A stretch of DNA of 64,000 bases from NCBI RefSeq assembly GCF_000422925.1, contig NZ_AUGZ01000009.1, forward strand, positions 124,001 through 188,000, given 5' to 3'. The notes beneath the pieces were generated by a model. The model did not search any database, had not been told where the DNA came from, and was given only the letters and a program-made list of their open reading frames with translations. Shown piece after piece: positions 47,330-57,410 of the stretch. The position numbers and the translations under genes were made by a program. Every line of letters begins with the position of its first letter. Positions within the stretch are counted from its first letter, which is position 1. Source of the stretch: Paludibacterium yongneupense DSM 18731 (GTDB lineage: Bacteria > Pseudomonadota > Gammaproteobacteria > Burkholderiales > Chromobacteriaceae).

Positions 47330-48238
47330 TTAATCCTGTGCCGGCGCTTGCATTCGCAAGGCCTCCAGTAACAATTCCACATTGCGTGTCAGGCTGCGGT
47401 GCGCCGAGACGGCGTGCATCACAGGGTCTTCACCGCGCGAGGAAACGACGCGCCAGTCGGGACAGACGCGTTGCAGCCTGCCTGCGCGGCATGCCTCTGC
47501 TGCCAGCCAGTCCGCCAGCCGCGCAATGCCGAGCCCCGCCTCGGCCGCCGCCAGCAGGCCGCCCCCGCTGTTGAAGCGATGCGTCGGACGGATAGTCAGG
47601 CTGGTGCGGGCATCCTGGGCGATGAAGTGCCAGTCTTTAAGGATACGGGGCGATGTGTGCATGAGGATCGCATGGGTGGCCAGCCCCGATGGCGAGATGG
47701 GGGGCGCATGCCGTTCGAGGTAGGCCGGGCTCGCATACATGTGGCGACGGTAGCGCCAGAGCGGATAGGCGATCAGGTCGCTGTCGTGCAGGAAGCCGCC
47801 GCGAATGGCCAGGTCCAGTTTTTTTTCCACCGGATCCAGCGTTGCGTCGCTGTGCAGAACATCGAAGTGCAGGTCCGGATGGTTGGCGGCCAGTTGCGCG
47901 AGCGCCTGGGGCAGGATGCGGGTACTCAATGTTTCCGGCGCAGAGAGTCTGATCCAGCCGCGCGGCGTGCTGGTCAATGCTACCAGTTTTTCCTCGGCCT
48001 CGTATTCGAGGTCCAGAATCTGGCGTGCATGCTCGTAGTAGCTTTCGCCGGCCAGCGTCAAGCTGAAATCCTTGTGCGAACGGCGCAGCAGAACCACTCC
48101 CAGCTGCTGCTCGAGCGCTTGCAGTGCGCGCGTGACGCTGCTTGGCGAGGTGCCAAGCGCACGGGCTGCGGCGACGAAGCTTTTGGCCTCTATGAGTGAG
48201 CAGAATATCTCGAGCTCGCGTAGCGATTTGATGGTCAT
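47330..48238 (-). CDS. LysR-family transcriptional regulator
   Basis: 302 residues, N-terminal winged helix (ELEIFCSLIEAKSFVAAARALGTSPSSVTRALQ, residues about 7-39, in two parts) and a C-terminal effector-binding domain. Divergent from a TauE/SafE exporter gene with a palindromic LysR-type box between, so it probably controls that exporter. ATG at 48238 is preferred: the start at 48268 would place the operator inside the gene. Confidence 0.88.
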   Translation of the reverse strand: MTIKSLRELEIFCSLIEAKSFVAAARALGTSPSSVTRALQALEQQLGVVLLRRSHKDFSLTLAGESYYEHARQILDLEYEAEEKLVALTSTPRGWIRLSAPETLSTRILPQALAQLAANHPDLHFDVLHSDATLDPVEKKLDLAIRGGFLHDSDLIAYPLWRYRRHMYASPAYLERHAPPISPSGLATHAILMHTSPRILKDWHFIAQDARTSLTIRPTHRFNSGGGLLAAAEAGLGIARLADWLAAEACRAGRLQRVCPDWRVVSSRGEDPVMHAVSAHRSLTRNVELLLEALRMQAPAQD

Positions 48239-48246
48239 TGCGATTT

Positions 48247-48265
48247 TTGCAATATGATATTGCAA
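48247..48265. promoter_or_regulatory. LysR-type operator between lysR and tauE-like genes
   Basis: TTGCAATAT and ATATTGCAA are perfect inverted copies around one G: a 19-bp palindrome that contains the T-N11-A core of LysR boxes. Its right arm TTGCAA (48260-48265) could serve as the -35 of the exporter, with TATAAG at 48285-48290 and a rather long 19-bp spacer. Confidence 0.75.
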
Positions 48266-48318
48266 CAAGGAGTCGACGAGTCAGTATAAGCTAGGCGGTG
48301 TTGTTAACCTACTGATGT

Positions 48319-49083
48319 ATGCCAATGTTGACCCTCACTTTTCTTTGCGTATTCGCCTATCTTGCCGGCCTGATTGACGCCGCTGTCGGCGGCGGCGGGC
48401 TGATCCAGATTCCTGCCATGTTCGCCCTGTTGCCCGGTCAGGCTCCGGCCAGTCTGCTGGGCACCAACAAGATGGTGTCGGCGACCGGAACCCTGTTCGC
48501 GACCCGCAGCTATCTCAAGCGCGTGCAGATTCCCTGGGGGCTTATTCTTCCAGCGACGTGCGCCGCTTTTGCCATGTCCTTTGTCGGCGCGGCGGCGGTC
48601 GCGCATGTACCCAAATCGTTGATTCGCCCCATGGTGCTTGGTCTGCTGCTGCTCGTCGGCGCCTACACGCTGCGCAAGAAGGATTTTGGCGCGATACACA
48701 AGCCCGCCCGCATCGGCCTCGCCCATAAAGCGCTGGCGATGGCGATAGGCGCCGGCATCGGTTTCTACGATGGTCTGTTCGGCCCGGGTACCGGCAGCTT
48801 TCTCATTTTCCTGTTCATCCGCTGTTTTGGCTTCGACTTCATTCATGCCTCGGCCTCGGCCAAGGTGGTTAATCTGGCAACAAATATCGCGGCGCTTGCG
48901 TTTTTCATCCCGACCGGCCATGTCATGTACAGCCTGGCGATACCCATGGCCCTGTGCAATATCGCCGGCGCCGTCAGTGGCAGCCGGCTGGCGATACGCC
49001 GCGGCACCGTCTTCGTCCGCAAACTGTTCCTGGTGCTGACGTCCTGCCTGATCGTAAAGCTGGCCTACGATCTGCTGGTCTGA
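48319..49083 (+). CDS. TauE/SafE-family sulfite/organosulfonate exporter-like permease
   Basis: 254 residues, about eight hydrophobic helices, with the TauE/SafE repeats DAAVGGGGLIQIP in helix 1 and the counterpart FYDGLFGPGTGSFL in the second half. Family members export sulfite, sulfoacetate or other anions; the substrate here is unknown. An ATG two codons downstream is an alternative start. The end overlaps the convergent kinase gene by 19 bp. Confidence 0.87.
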   Translation: MPMLTLTFLCVFAYLAGLIDAAVGGGGLIQIPAMFALLPGQAPASLLGTNKMVSATGTLFATRSYLKRVQIPWGLILPATCAAFAMSFVGAAAVAHVPKSLIRPMVLGLLLLVGAYTLRKKDFGAIHKPARIGLAHKALAMAIGAGIGFYDGLFGPGTGSFLIFLFIRCFGFDFIHASASAKVVNLATNIAALAFFIPTGHVMYSLAIPMALCNIAGAVSGSRLAIRRGTVFVRKLFLVLTSCLIVKLAYDLLV

Positions 49084-50648
49084 TCGGGAGCCGGTGCCGT
49101 CATCTGTCCATTGCGCCTGGCGAGCCAGGCAAGCCGTCTCTCGATCTCGCGCTCCAGAGCCTGCATATCGTCCAGCCATAGCGGAAGCAGCTGCGCGACG
49201 CGGTTGCTGTCTTCGCGCCGGATGGCTTTTTCCACCTCGCTGCCGCGCGTTGCGAGGGCAGGGTGGCAGATCAGCCGCGCCATGCCCGTCAGACGGTGCA
49301 CCGGGTTGGCGAGATCGGCCAGATCGTGATTGCGGTAGCCGTGCAGCGCACGGGCGATGTCATGGCGATTGCATTGCCGGATCGATTCCAGAAACTCTGT
49401 CTCGAAAGACGGGTCGTCGTCGGTCAGTTGTTTCAGCGCGGACAGCTGCAAGCGCGTCGTTGCCTCGGCTTCGCGCAGGAAAGGACGGATCAGGCGCTGC
49501 AGAACGGTCAGCGTTGCCGGACGCAGACTGCTTGCATCGATGTCGGCGTCAGCGAATTCGCTGCCATCGCCGGCGCTCAGGCCGACGATGGGCGTGCGGC
49601 CGAGGCGGTAGCGGCGTTCCATGCGCCGTATGCGGCGGACGAACTGGATGCCGTCCATCGTGGGCATGTAGCGGTCGCACAGGATGAGATCGAACGGTTG
49701 ACGCCGCCACTGCCGCAGGGCGGTCGATCCGTCGGGGCAACTCGTCACGTCGAGCGCGAGCAATGTCAGCTGCCGCTCCAGCAGGATGCGCGTAGACGGA
49801 TTGTCGTCCACCACCAGTACGCTGGCCGCATCGAACCCTGTTCCCGATTCCGCCTCTTCGTCCGCCGGTTCCACACCCGCCCGGCTGCAGTTGAAGCGCA
49901 GGCTGAAGCATGTTCCCTTCTCCGGATCGCTGTCGACGTCGAGACTCGCTCGCATCGCTGCGCACAGTTCGCGGCAGATGCCGAGCCCGAGGCCGTGGCT
50001 CTCGGGCAGGCGTTCATGGGGCAGCGTCCCGGCCTTGCCGGTTTTCTGCCCAAGTCCGCTGCCGTTGTCCTCGACCCGTATTTCGACGGCGACGCGGTCC
50101 GGACCGGTGGCGACGCTCGAGGCGCTCAAGCGCACCGCGCCTCCGTTGGAGTGGCGGATGGCATTGGAAAGCAGATTGACCAGAATCTGGCGCAAGCGCG
50201 TGGCGTCCAGCAGCAGTGGCGCGTCCACGATGTCCCCGTTGCCGATTTCCAGATACAGGCTTCTCTGTGCAGCCTGCAGCGCGAACAGCTGCCCGACGCT
50301 GTCGACCAGCCGCTCCAGGCGCGTAGGGCGCAAAGCTGTCGGACGGCGCTTGCCTTCGGCCCAGGACAGCAGGCTGTCGAGCAGGCTGGACAATTCGCGC
50401 ACGCAGATGACGGCCTGGCGCGAGAGCTCGGCGTCCTGCTGCCGGTTGGCCTGTTGACGGCATTGCAGTTCGAGCAGGCCGCCGAGCGCGTCGAGAGGGG
50501 TGCGCAATTCATGGGCGAGCACCGCCAGTCGCCGACGCCGCCATTTTCTGCGCCAGAGTCCGGCGAGCGAGGGGATCGCGGCAATGGCGATCAAGGCTGC
50601 AGCAAGAGACAGCAGCGTAAAAATCGCTGATGGGGCGGAGTCTGTCAA
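49065..50648 (-). CDS. Hybrid histidine kinase with receiver and Hpt domains
   Basis: 527 residues: one membrane helix (about 8-30), no sensory domain, then a kinase core with H-box LAHELRTPL (His46), N-box NLLSNAIRHSN and G-box GLGLGIC. A receiver follows with DD and phospho-acceptor Asp in ILCDRYMPTMDG, then an Hpt-type domain with NPVHRLTGMARL. In the receiver the conserved Lys appears as Arg (SLRP for the usual SKP). No response regulator is adjacent. It resembles the cytoplasmic part of BvgS/EvgS-type phosphorelay kinases. Starts at TTG 50648 with AGGAG six bases upstream. Confidence 0.85.
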   Translation of the reverse strand: MTDSAPSAIFTLLSLAAALIAIAAIPSLAGLWRRKWRRRRLAVLAHELRTPLDALGGLLELQCRQQANRQQDAELSRQAVICVRELSSLLDSLLSWAEGKRRPTALRPTRLERLVDSVGQLFALQAAQRSLYLEIGNGDIVDAPLLLDATRLRQILVNLLSNAIRHSNGGAVRLSASSVATGPDRVAVEIRVEDNGSGLGQKTGKAGTLPHERLPESHGLGLGICRELCAAMRASLDVDSDPEKGTCFSLRFNCSRAGVEPADEEAESGTGFDAASVLVVDDNPSTRILLERQLTLLALDVTSCPDGSTALRQWRRQPFDLILCDRYMPTMDGIQFVRRIRRMERRYRLGRTPIVGLSAGDGSEFADADIDASSLRPATLTVLQRLIRPFLREAEATTRLQLSALKQLTDDDPSFETEFLESIRQCNRHDIARALHGYRNHDLADLANPVHRLTGMARLICHPALATRGSEVEKAIRREDSNRVAQLLPLWLDDMQALEREIERRLAWLARRNGQMTAPAPDQTSRS

Positions 50649-50734
50649 AGAATGCTCCTTGCTTTTGTGATTATTTTAAAGCATTAAGTTTAAAGCAAGC
50701 GAGGGGAAAGGGCGAAGGAAGCGGGCAAAGGACG

Positions 50735-50768
50735 AAAAAAAACCGGCCGCACGTCGGTGCGACCGGTT
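50735..50768 (-). terminator. Rho-independent terminator of the recA-recX-alaS run
   Basis: On the minus strand AACCGGTCGCA and TGCGGCCGGTT (one T-G pair) form a long stem, followed by eight T residues. It lies just after alaS. Confidence 0.88.
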
Positions 50769-50785
50769 GTAGCGGGAGGCCTCGA

Positions 50786-53419
50786 TCAGAGGCGGGCGGC
50801 GACCCAGGCTGCGACGCCGGCCAGGGCCTGCGTCAGGTTTTCCGGCTGGGTGCCGCCGGCTTGCGCCATGTCGGCGCGTCCGCCGCCTTTGCCGCCGACT
50901 TGCTGGGCAACGCTGTTGACCAGCTCGCCCGCCTTGATGCGCGAAGTGGCGTCCGCGCTGACGCCGGCTACCAGGCTGACTTTGCCGCCGGCGCGCGATG
51001 CCAGCACCACGGCGCAGGGTTGCAGCTTGTCTTTCAGCTTATCCAGCGTTTCGCGCAATGCACCCGCATCGGCGCCGTCTATTTCGGCGGCCAGAACGCG
51101 GATGCCGGATACTTCGACCGCGGATTCGGCAAGGCTGTCGCCGGCATGGCTGGCCAGCTGTCCCTTGAGTCGTGCAAGCTCCTTGTCCAGCGACTTGACC
51201 GTGTCCTGCAGACCCTGGATGCGGGCGAGGACTTCGTCGCCCTGCTGCGCCTTCAGCAACTCGGCGGCCTGCCGCAGCAGCGCGTCCTGCGCCTGGATGC
51301 GGGCGATGGCGCCTTCTCCCGTGACCGCTTCGATGCGGCGCACGCCGGCGGCAACGCCGCTTTCCGCCACGATCTTGAACAGACCGATGTCCCCGGTGCG
51401 GCGCACGTGCGTGCCGCCGCACAACTCGGTGGAGAAATCGCCCATTCTGAGAACGCGGACTTCGTCGCCGTACTTCTCGCCGAACAGCGCCATGGCGCCG
51501 CTGCGGATCGCATCGTCGTAAGGCATCAGCGTGGCGCTGACGTCATAGTTGGCGGCAACGACATGGTTGACCATGCGTTCGATTTCGGCCAGTTGCCCGG
51601 CCGTGACGGCCTCGTCGTGGGCGAAATCGAAGCGCGTGCGCTCGGCGTTGACCAGCGAGCCTTTCTGCGCAACGTGATTGCCGAGCACGTGCCGCAATGC
51701 CGCATGCAGCAGATGGGTCGCAGAGTGGTTGCGCGCCGATGCCTGACGCCGGTGCAGGTCTATGGTGGCGGCGACGCTGTCGCCGACCTTGAGCGCACCC
51801 TGCGCGAGGCGGCCTTTGTGACCGAAGACGGCAGCCTGGATTTTCTGGGTATCGACCACGTCGAACAGGGCATCGATACCGGCGCTGGCCGAAATCTCGC
51901 CGATATCGCCGGCCTGGCCGCCGCCTTCGGCATAGAACACCGAATGATCGAGCACGACAATGCCTTCGTCGCCACGGGCCAGGCTTTGTACCGGTTCGCT
52001 GCCCTTGTACAGGGCGAGGACCTTGGCGTCGATGCTGGTGCGCTCGTAGCCGTGGAAAACGGTGTCCTCACCGCTGTATTCGACGTTGCCGGTCATCTTG
52101 AAACTCGATGCGGCGCGCGCGCGTTCGCGCTGCGCATTCATCTCGCGCTCGAAGCCGTCGACATCGGCCTCGACCTCGCGTTCGCGGCAGATGTCGGCGG
52201 TCAGGTCGACCGGAAAACCGAAGGTATCGTACAGCTTGAACAGCGTCGCGCCATCCAGCCGCGTCTTTCCGCCCGCGAGCGCTTCGTCCAGCAGGGCCAT
52301 GCCGTGCTCGAGCGTTTCCGCGAAACGTTGTTCTTCCTGGCGCAAGGTGTCCTCGATCAGGGTCTGGCGTGCCCGTAGCTCGGGGAAGGCATCCCCCATC
52401 TCCGCGACCAGGTCGGCGACCAGACGGTAGAAGAACAGCCCCTTCTGCCCGAGCTTGTAACCGTGGCGTATCGCGCGCCGGATGATGCGGCGCAGGACGT
52501 AGCCACGCCCGTCGTTGGACGGCATCACGCCGTCGGCGATCAGAAACGAGCACGCGCGGATGTGGTCGGCGATGACCTTGAGCGAGGGGATGTCCATGCC
52601 GAACTCGACGCCGGTCTCGCGCGCGGCGGCGCGCAGCAGCGAGGCGAACAGGTCGATTTCGTAGTTGGCGTGGACATGCTGCATGACCGCCGAAATGCGC
52701 TCCAGGCCCATGCCGGTGTCGACCGAGGGCTTGGGCAGCGGGTTCATGGTGCCGGACTCGTCGCGATTGAACTGCATGAATACGCAGTTCCAGATTTCGA
52801 TGAATCGGTCGCCATCTTCTTCCGGGCTCCCCGGAGGGCCGCCCCAGATGTGATCGCCGTGATCATAGAAGATTTCGGTACAGGGGCCGCAGGGGCCGGT
52901 GTCGCCCATCTGCCAGAAGTTATCCGAGGCGTAGGGGGCGCCCTTGTTGTCGCCGATGCGGACGATACGCTCGACCGGGACGCCGATTTCAGCGGCCCAG
53001 ATGTCGAATGCTTCGTCGTCGCTGGCATACACGGTGACCATCAGCTTGTCCTTGGGCAGACCGAGCCAGGCGGGACTGGTCAGGAACTCCCAGGCGAAGT
53101 GGATCGCGTCGCGTTTGAAATAGTCGCCGAAGCTGAAATTGCCGAGCATTTCGAAGAAGGTGTGGTGGCGCGCGGTGTAGCCGACGTTTTCCAGGTCGTT
53201 GTGCTTGCCGCCCGCGCGGACGCACTTCTGCGAGGTGGTGGCGCGCTTGTACGGACGCTTGTCGAAGCCGAGGAACACGTCCTTGAACTGGTTCATGCCC
53301 GCGTTGGTGAACAGCAGGGTCGGATCGTTGCCGGGTACCAGCGAGCTGGACGCCACGACCTGGTGTCCTTTCGAAGCAAAAAAATCCAGGAACTTCTGCC
53401 GTATTTCGGATGTTTTCAT
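50786..53419 (-). CDS. alaS: Alanyl-tRNA synthetase
   Basis: Class II synthetase, 877 residues, full length. N-terminal class II core with [20 protein letters not shown] and [15 protein letters not shown], editing domain with [12 protein letters not shown] zinc ligands, C-terminal coiled coil (about 710-765) and DHHA1-type domain with [15 protein letters not shown]. The ATG at 53419 is chosen as the family N-terminus [10 protein letters not shown]. Follows recX, as in many proteobacteria. Confidence 0.96.
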   Translation of the reverse strand: MKTSEIRQKFLDFFASKGHQVVASSSLVPGNDPTLLFTNAGMNQFKDVFLGFDKRPYKRATTSQKCVRAGGKHNDLENVGYTARHHTFFEMLGNFSFGDYFKRDAIHFAWEFLTSPAWLGLPKDKLMVTVYASDDEAFDIWAAEIGVPVERIVRIGDNKGAPYASDNFWQMGDTGPCGPCTEIFYDHGDHIWGGPPGSPEEDGDRFIEIWNCVFMQFNRDESGTMNPLPKPSVDTGMGLERISAVMQHVHANYEIDLFASLLRAAARETGVEFGMDIPSLKVIADHIRACSFLIADGVMPSNDGRGYVLRRIIRRAIRHGYKLGQKGLFFYRLVADLVAEMGDAFPELRARQTLIEDTLRQEEQRFAETLEHGMALLDEALAGGKTRLDGATLFKLYDTFGFPVDLTADICREREVEADVDGFEREMNAQRERARAASSFKMTGNVEYSGEDTVFHGYERTSIDAKVLALYKGSEPVQSLARGDEGIVVLDHSVFYAEGGGQAGDIGEISASAGIDALFDVVDTQKIQAAVFGHKGRLAQGALKVGDSVAATIDLHRRQASARNHSATHLLHAALRHVLGNHVAQKGSLVNAERTRFDFAHDEAVTAGQLAEIERMVNHVVAANYDVSATLMPYDDAIRSGAMALFGEKYGDEVRVLRMGDFSTELCGGTHVRRTGDIGLFKIVAESGVAAGVRRIEAVTGEGAIARIQAQDALLRQAAELLKAQQGDEVLARIQGLQDTVKSLDKELARLKGQLASHAGDSLAESAVEVSGIRVLAAEIDGADAGALRETLDKLKDKLQPCAVVLASRAGGKVSLVAGVSADATSRIKAGELVNSVAQQVGGKGGGRADMAQAGGTQPENLTQALAGVAAWVAARL

Positions 53420-53528
53420 AATAGTTGTCGTCATGTCGATAAAGCGCGCCCGGTCGGGGCGGGCGGGCATGTCATGGGGCGATTGTGTCTTGCCGCCGTG
53501 CCGCTGGCAAGAGGGGCGCCGTACGGTT

Positions 53529-53990
53529 TCAACCGCTTCCGTCGTCGCAGAGGTCGTCCGCCGCGCCCGCCAGTACGGTGCGGATCACATCCATGCTGAA
53601 ACCGCGGGCGGCCAGAAACCGGATCTGGCGTGCCCGCGCCTCCGGCGTCTCGGGCAGAGCGCCGAATTTGCGCTCCCAGGCGGCACGGGCCGTTGCGGCG
53701 TCATCCTGCCCTGCCAGCGCGGCATCGATCGCTTCGCTGGCGATCCCTTTCTCGCGTAACTCCTGTCGCAGCCGCAGACTTCCGTATTTCTGGCCCCGGG
53801 TTCGGGCCAGCATCGCCGCGGCACGTTCGTCCGACTGCCATGCGCGTTGCGCGAGTTCGTCGAGCAGCTCCGTCAGTTCTTCCGGGCTCCCGGCGAAAGG
53901 GGCGAGCTTTCTCTCGAGTTCGCGGCGCGAATGTTCGCGCCGCGACAGCAGATCGATGGCCCGCGCCCGCAGGGTCTTTTCCGCCTTCAA
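53529..53990 (-). CDS. recX: Regulatory protein RecX
   Basis: 153 residues of three-helix repeats that bind and cap the RecA filament and limit its activity. The N-terminal [14 protein letters not shown] and the central [15 protein letters not shown] repeats fit the family. It starts only 5 bp after recA, so the two are co-transcribed. Confidence 0.93.
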   Translation of the reverse strand: MKAEKTLRARAIDLLSRREHSRRELERKLAPFAGSPEELTELLDELAQRAWQSDERAAAMLARTRGQKYGSLRLRQELREKGIASEAIDAALAGQDDAATARAAWERKFGALPETPEARARQIRFLAARGFSMDVIRTVLAGAADDLCDDGSG

Positions 53991-53995
53991 ACGGT

Positions 53996-55048
53996 TCAGC
54001 CTTCCAGACCGTCGTCCGGCAGGTCATCCTCGGTGGCGTCGATGGAGACGTTGACACCGACGATTTCGCGGATACGACGTTCGATATCGACGGCGATTTC
54101 CGGGTTCGTCTTCAGATACTCGCGGACATTGTCCTTGCCCTGGCCGATTTTCTGGCCGTTGTGGCTGTACCAGGCGCCCGATTTTTCGATCAGGTTATGC
54201 TTGACCCCCAGTTCGATGATTTCGCCTTCGCGCGAAATGCCCTCTCCGTACAGGATATCGAACTCGGCTTGCTTGAACGGTGGCGAGACCTTGTTCTTGA
54301 CGACCTTGACCCGGGTTTCGTTGCCGATGACTTCGTCGCTCTTCTTGATGCTGCCGATGCGGCGGATGTCGAGACGTACCGAGGCATAGAATTTGAGCGC
54401 GTTGCCGCCGGTCGTGGTCTCCGGGTTGCCGAACATGACGCCGATCTTCATGCGGATCTGGTTGATGAAGATGACCAGAGTATTGGTGCGCTTGATATTG
54501 CCGGTCAGCTTGCGCAGGGCCTGCGACATCAGGCGGGCTTGCAGGCCGACGTGCGAGTCTCCCATCTCGCCTTCGATTTCGGCTTTCGGGACCAGTGCGG
54601 CCACCGAGTCGATCACGATGACGTCCACGCCGCTGGAACGCACCAGCATGTCGCAGATTTCGAGCGCCTGTTCGCCGGTATCCGGCTGCGAAATCAGCAG
54701 ATCCTCGACTTTGACGCCCAGCTTTTGCGCGTAGCCGGGATCGAGCGCGTTTTCCGCATCGATATAGGCGCAGGTGCCGCCCAGTTTTTGCGCTTCGGCG
54801 ACCACTTGCAGGCACAAGGTGGTCTTGCCGGACGATTCCGGTCCGTAAATTTCCACTACCCGGCCACGCGGCAGGCCGCCGATGCCGAGCGCCAGATCGA
54901 GTCCCAGCGAGCCGGTGGAGATCACCTGCAGGTTTTCGTGGATCTGGGTGTCGCTCATGCGCATGATCGAACCCTTGCCGAACTGTTTATCGATCTGGGC
55001 AAGGGCTGCTGCCAGTGCGCGACTCTTGTCTTCGGAACGCTCCGCCAT
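53996..55048 (-). CDS. recA: Recombinase A
   Basis: 350 residues. Walker [10 protein letters not shown] (about residues 69-77), Walker [11 protein letters not shown], the DNA-binding loop 2 region [17 protein letters not shown], and an acidic tail. Mediates homologous recombination and LexA cleavage. ATG at 55048 chosen; the frame upstream carries no family sequence. I could not identify a convincing LexA box in the 195-bp spacer to hrcA. Confidence 0.97.
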   Translation of the reverse strand: MAERSEDKSRALAAALAQIDKQFGKGSIMRMSDTQIHENLQVISTGSLGLDLALGIGGLPRGRVVEIYGPESSGKTTLCLQVVAEAQKLGGTCAYIDAENALDPGYAQKLGVKVEDLLISQPDTGEQALEICDMLVRSSGVDVIVIDSVAALVPKAEIEGEMGDSHVGLQARLMSQALRKLTGNIKRTNTLVIFINQIRMKIGVMFGNPETTTGGNALKFYASVRLDIRRIGSIKKSDEVIGNETRVKVVKNKVSPPFKQAEFDILYGEGISREGEIIELGVKHNLIEKSGAWYSHNGQKIGQGKDNVREYLKTNPEIAVDIERRIREIVGVNVSIDATEDDLPDDGLEG

Positions 55049-55196
55049 GCTTTCTCCAATAGGATATTCGGACTCTTGAATCCGACGATTATCGCACAAA
55101 GCGGGGACTGCTTAAACGTCGTCGGCGAAGTCGGGCTTGCCGCGACCGGGGCGGCTGGTTTAAGTTTGCCAAATGCGCAAATTTCCGCTTTCACGT

Positions 55197-55225
55197 CTTG
55201 AATCCGCAGAGCATGCAGCCATTTT
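55197..55225 (+). promoter_or_regulatory. Sigma-32-like promoter of hrcA
   Basis: CTTGAA (55197-55202) is followed 16 bp later by CCATTTT (55219-55225), close to the heat-shock pattern CTTGAA and CCCCATnT. It ends about 18 bp before the hrcA ATG. A CIRCE element was not seen, so self-repression is not supported here. Confidence 0.55.
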
Positions 55226-55243
55226 CATAGCGGGAGGAGAGCA

Positions 55244-56272
55244 ATGACCGACATGCTCAACGAACGCGCGCAGAAGCTGCTGAAGGCTTTGGTCGAACGT
55301 TATATCGCCGACGGACAGCCGGTCGCTTCGCGCACCTTGTCGCTGCTGCCGGGGCTGGATCTGTCTTCGGCGTCGATCCGCAATGTGATGGCCGACCTGG
55401 AGGCGATGGGACTGGTGGTGTCGCCGCATACCTCGTCCGGTCGCGTCCCGACCGCGCGCGGCTATCGCTTGTTTGTCGACAATCTGCTGACGGTGAGCCC
55501 GCTCGAGCAGGAGGCGGTGGCCGAACTCGAGCAGGGCTTGCAGCCGGACAGTCCGCAGCGCCTGGTGCATGCGGCTTCCGAACTGCTGTCCGAGCTCACC
55601 CATTTCGCGGGCGTGGTGATGACGCCACGGCGGGCCGACGTCGCTTTCCGCCAGGTCGAGTTTCTGCGTCTGTCCGAGCGGCGCGTGCTGCTGATACTGG
55701 TGACGCTCGACGGCGATGTGCAGAACCACCTGCTCAACACCGAGCGCGAGCACTCCCCGGCCGAACTCGCCGAGGCCGCCTGTCTGCTCAATCAGCACTA
55801 CTGCGGGCAGGGGCTGGCCGGCATCGCCAGCCGGGTCGAGGCCGAGCTGATGCTGCTCAAGGGCGACATCTCCGAATTGCTGGGGGCGGCGGTCGAATTC
55901 GGCCGCCGGCTGGAACGGCCGCAGGATGCCGTTGTCATCACCGGCGAAAGCAATCTGCTGCGGGTGCGCGAGCTGTCCGACGATCTCGATCGCCTGCGCA
56001 TCCTGTTCGATACCTTCGATCGCAAGACCGAACTCCTCAAACTTCTGAAGGAGACGTGCTTTGCTCCGGGCGTGAACATCTTCATCGGCGAGGAGTCGGG
56101 GCTGATGACACTTGGCGATTGTTCCGTGGTGACGGCGCCGTATTGCATCAACGGCCAGGTCGTTGGCACACTGGGCGTGATCGGTCCGACGCGCATGTCT
56201 TACGAACGCGTGATCCCGATTGTCGATATAACGGCGCGGCTGGTGTCGAGCGCGCTGTCCTATCCGGAGTAG
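55244..56272 (+). CDS. hrcA: Heat-inducible transcription repressor HrcA
   Basis: 342 residues, full length. N-terminal winged helix (SSASIRNVMADLEAMGLV), the GAF-like middle domain and the dimerisation region near the C-terminus (GPTRMSYERVIPIVD). HrcA represses groE and dnaK operons through CIRCE and is refolded by GroEL. GGGAGGAG lies just before the ATG. Divergent from recA. Confidence 0.95.
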   Translation: MTDMLNERAQKLLKALVERYIADGQPVASRTLSLLPGLDLSSASIRNVMADLEAMGLVVSPHTSSGRVPTARGYRLFVDNLLTVSPLEQEAVAELEQGLQPDSPQRLVHAASELLSELTHFAGVVMTPRRADVAFRQVEFLRLSERRVLLILVTLDGDVQNHLLNTEREHSPAELAEAACLLNQHYCGQGLAGIASRVEAELMLLKGDISELLGAAVEFGRRLERPQDAVVITGESNLLRVRELSDDLDRLRILFDTFDRKTELLKLLKETCFAPGVNIFIGEESGLMTLGDCSVVTAPYCINGQVVGTLGVIGPTRMSYERVIPIVDITARLVSSALSYPE

Positions 56273-56335
56273 AATGGGCGCTGTGTTGGATCAATCCGGG
56301 CGGCGCGAACAGCCGTCCGTGCGAAAAGAGAGCTG

Positions 56336-57355
56336 ATGAAACGAACGATCCTGCTGGCGTCGCTGGCTGTTGCCGCCGCCGTCTCCACTGGCCCGGTCCG
56401 CGCCGACGCGGCTTTTCTGGGCCGGCCCGACGTGCAGCGGTATATCGACGAGCAAGTGGCGAGTGGCCGCTTCAACCGTCCCGAACTCGAGGCCGTGTTC
56501 GCCAATGTCGAAACCAAGCCCAAGGTGCTGGAAATCCTTGATCGCCCGTCGACGGCGCTGCCGTGGTACCGCTTCCGCCCCAATTTTTACAATGAGCGCC
56601 TGCTGAACGATGGCGTGGCGTTCTGGCAGCACAACGAAGCGGCGCTGACACGGGCCGAGGCCCGCTACGGCGTGCCAGCCGAGGTGATCGTCGCCATCCT
56701 CGGCGTCGAAACGCACTACGGCCGCAATACCGGCAGCTTCCGCGTGGTCGACGTGCTGGCGACCATCGGCTTCGATTACCCGCGGCGTGCCGCCTATTTT
56801 CGCGATGAGCTCACGCAGTTTCTGCTGCTGGCCAAGGAAGAGGGCAAAAATCCGCTGCTGCTGAAAGGCTCGTACGCGGGAGCGATGGGCTGGCCGCAGT
56901 TCATGCCGTCCAGCTTCCGCAAGTGGGCCGTCGATTTCGACGGCAAGGGCCACCGCGATATCTGGAGCGATCCCGACGATGCCATCGGCAGCGTCGCCAA
57001 CTATTTCCATGAGCAGGGCTGGATCCGTGGCGACGACATCCTGCTGCCGGCGGAAGTGGCGCCCGGCGCCGCCGTTGACGCGATGCTCGCCGACAAGTTT
57101 ACGCTGCGCTACACGCTGGACGAACTCGCTCAGCGCGGGGTGCGTACGCAGTCGCCCGCAAACGGACGCGTGCGCGCAGTGCTGGTGCCGTTGCAGACGG
57201 CTCCGGATGTCACCGAATACTGGCTCGGGCTTAATAACTACTATGCAATTACCCGCTATAACAAAAGCACTCTGTACGCCAAGGTGGTCAGCGATATTTC
57301 GCGCGAGCTGAAATCGCGCTATCTGGCTGCGCGCTACGGCGACAGTGCTCCGTGA
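56336..57355 (+). CDS. mltB: Lytic murein transglycosylase B
   Basis: 339 residues. Signal peptide to about residue 23 without a lipobox Cys, so a soluble periplasmic form rather than the lipoprotein of E. coli. The catalytic Glu is in GVETHYGRNTGSF, and GAMGWPQFMPSSF and a C-terminal NYYAITRYN complete the family pattern. Cleaves glycan strands leaving 1,6-anhydro ends. ATG at 56336 follows AGAGAG. Confidence 0.92.
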   Translation: MKRTILLASLAVAAAVSTGPVRADAAFLGRPDVQRYIDEQVASGRFNRPELEAVFANVETKPKVLEILDRPSTALPWYRFRPNFYNERLLNDGVAFWQHNEAALTRAEARYGVPAEVIVAILGVETHYGRNTGSFRVVDVLATIGFDYPRRAAYFRDELTQFLLLAKEEGKNPLLLKGSYAGAMGWPQFMPSSFRKWAVDFDGKGHRDIWSDPDDAIGSVANYFHEQGWIRGDDILLPAEVAPGAAVDAMLADKFTLRYTLDELAQRGVRTQSPANGRVRAVLVPLQTAPDVTEYWLGLNNYYAITRYNKSTLYAKVVSDISRELKSRYLAARYGDSAP

Positions 57356-57410
57356 GCGGTCCTCGAAAAAGGGTCGCCTTGCCATCCAATTGCCTTTAGA
57401 ATCCGCCTCC

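Noticed and set aside
49263-50630. 455-codon plus-strand frame opposite the hybrid kinase
   Set aside because: Shadow of a gene with clear H-, N- and G-boxes and a receiver on the other strand.
50630-52378. 582-codon plus-strand frame opposite alaS
   Set aside because: Antisense of alaS with no domain; runs into the hybrid kinase start and through the alaS terminator.
55049-55243. LexA box for recA and CIRCE for hrcA
   Set aside because: No convincing CTG-N10-CAG or TTAGCACTC-N9-GAGTGCTAA pattern was found in the spacer.
57356-57410. 4.5S RNA gene upstream of dnaX
   Set aside because: The gap is only 55 bp, too short, and lacks the conserved loop sequence.
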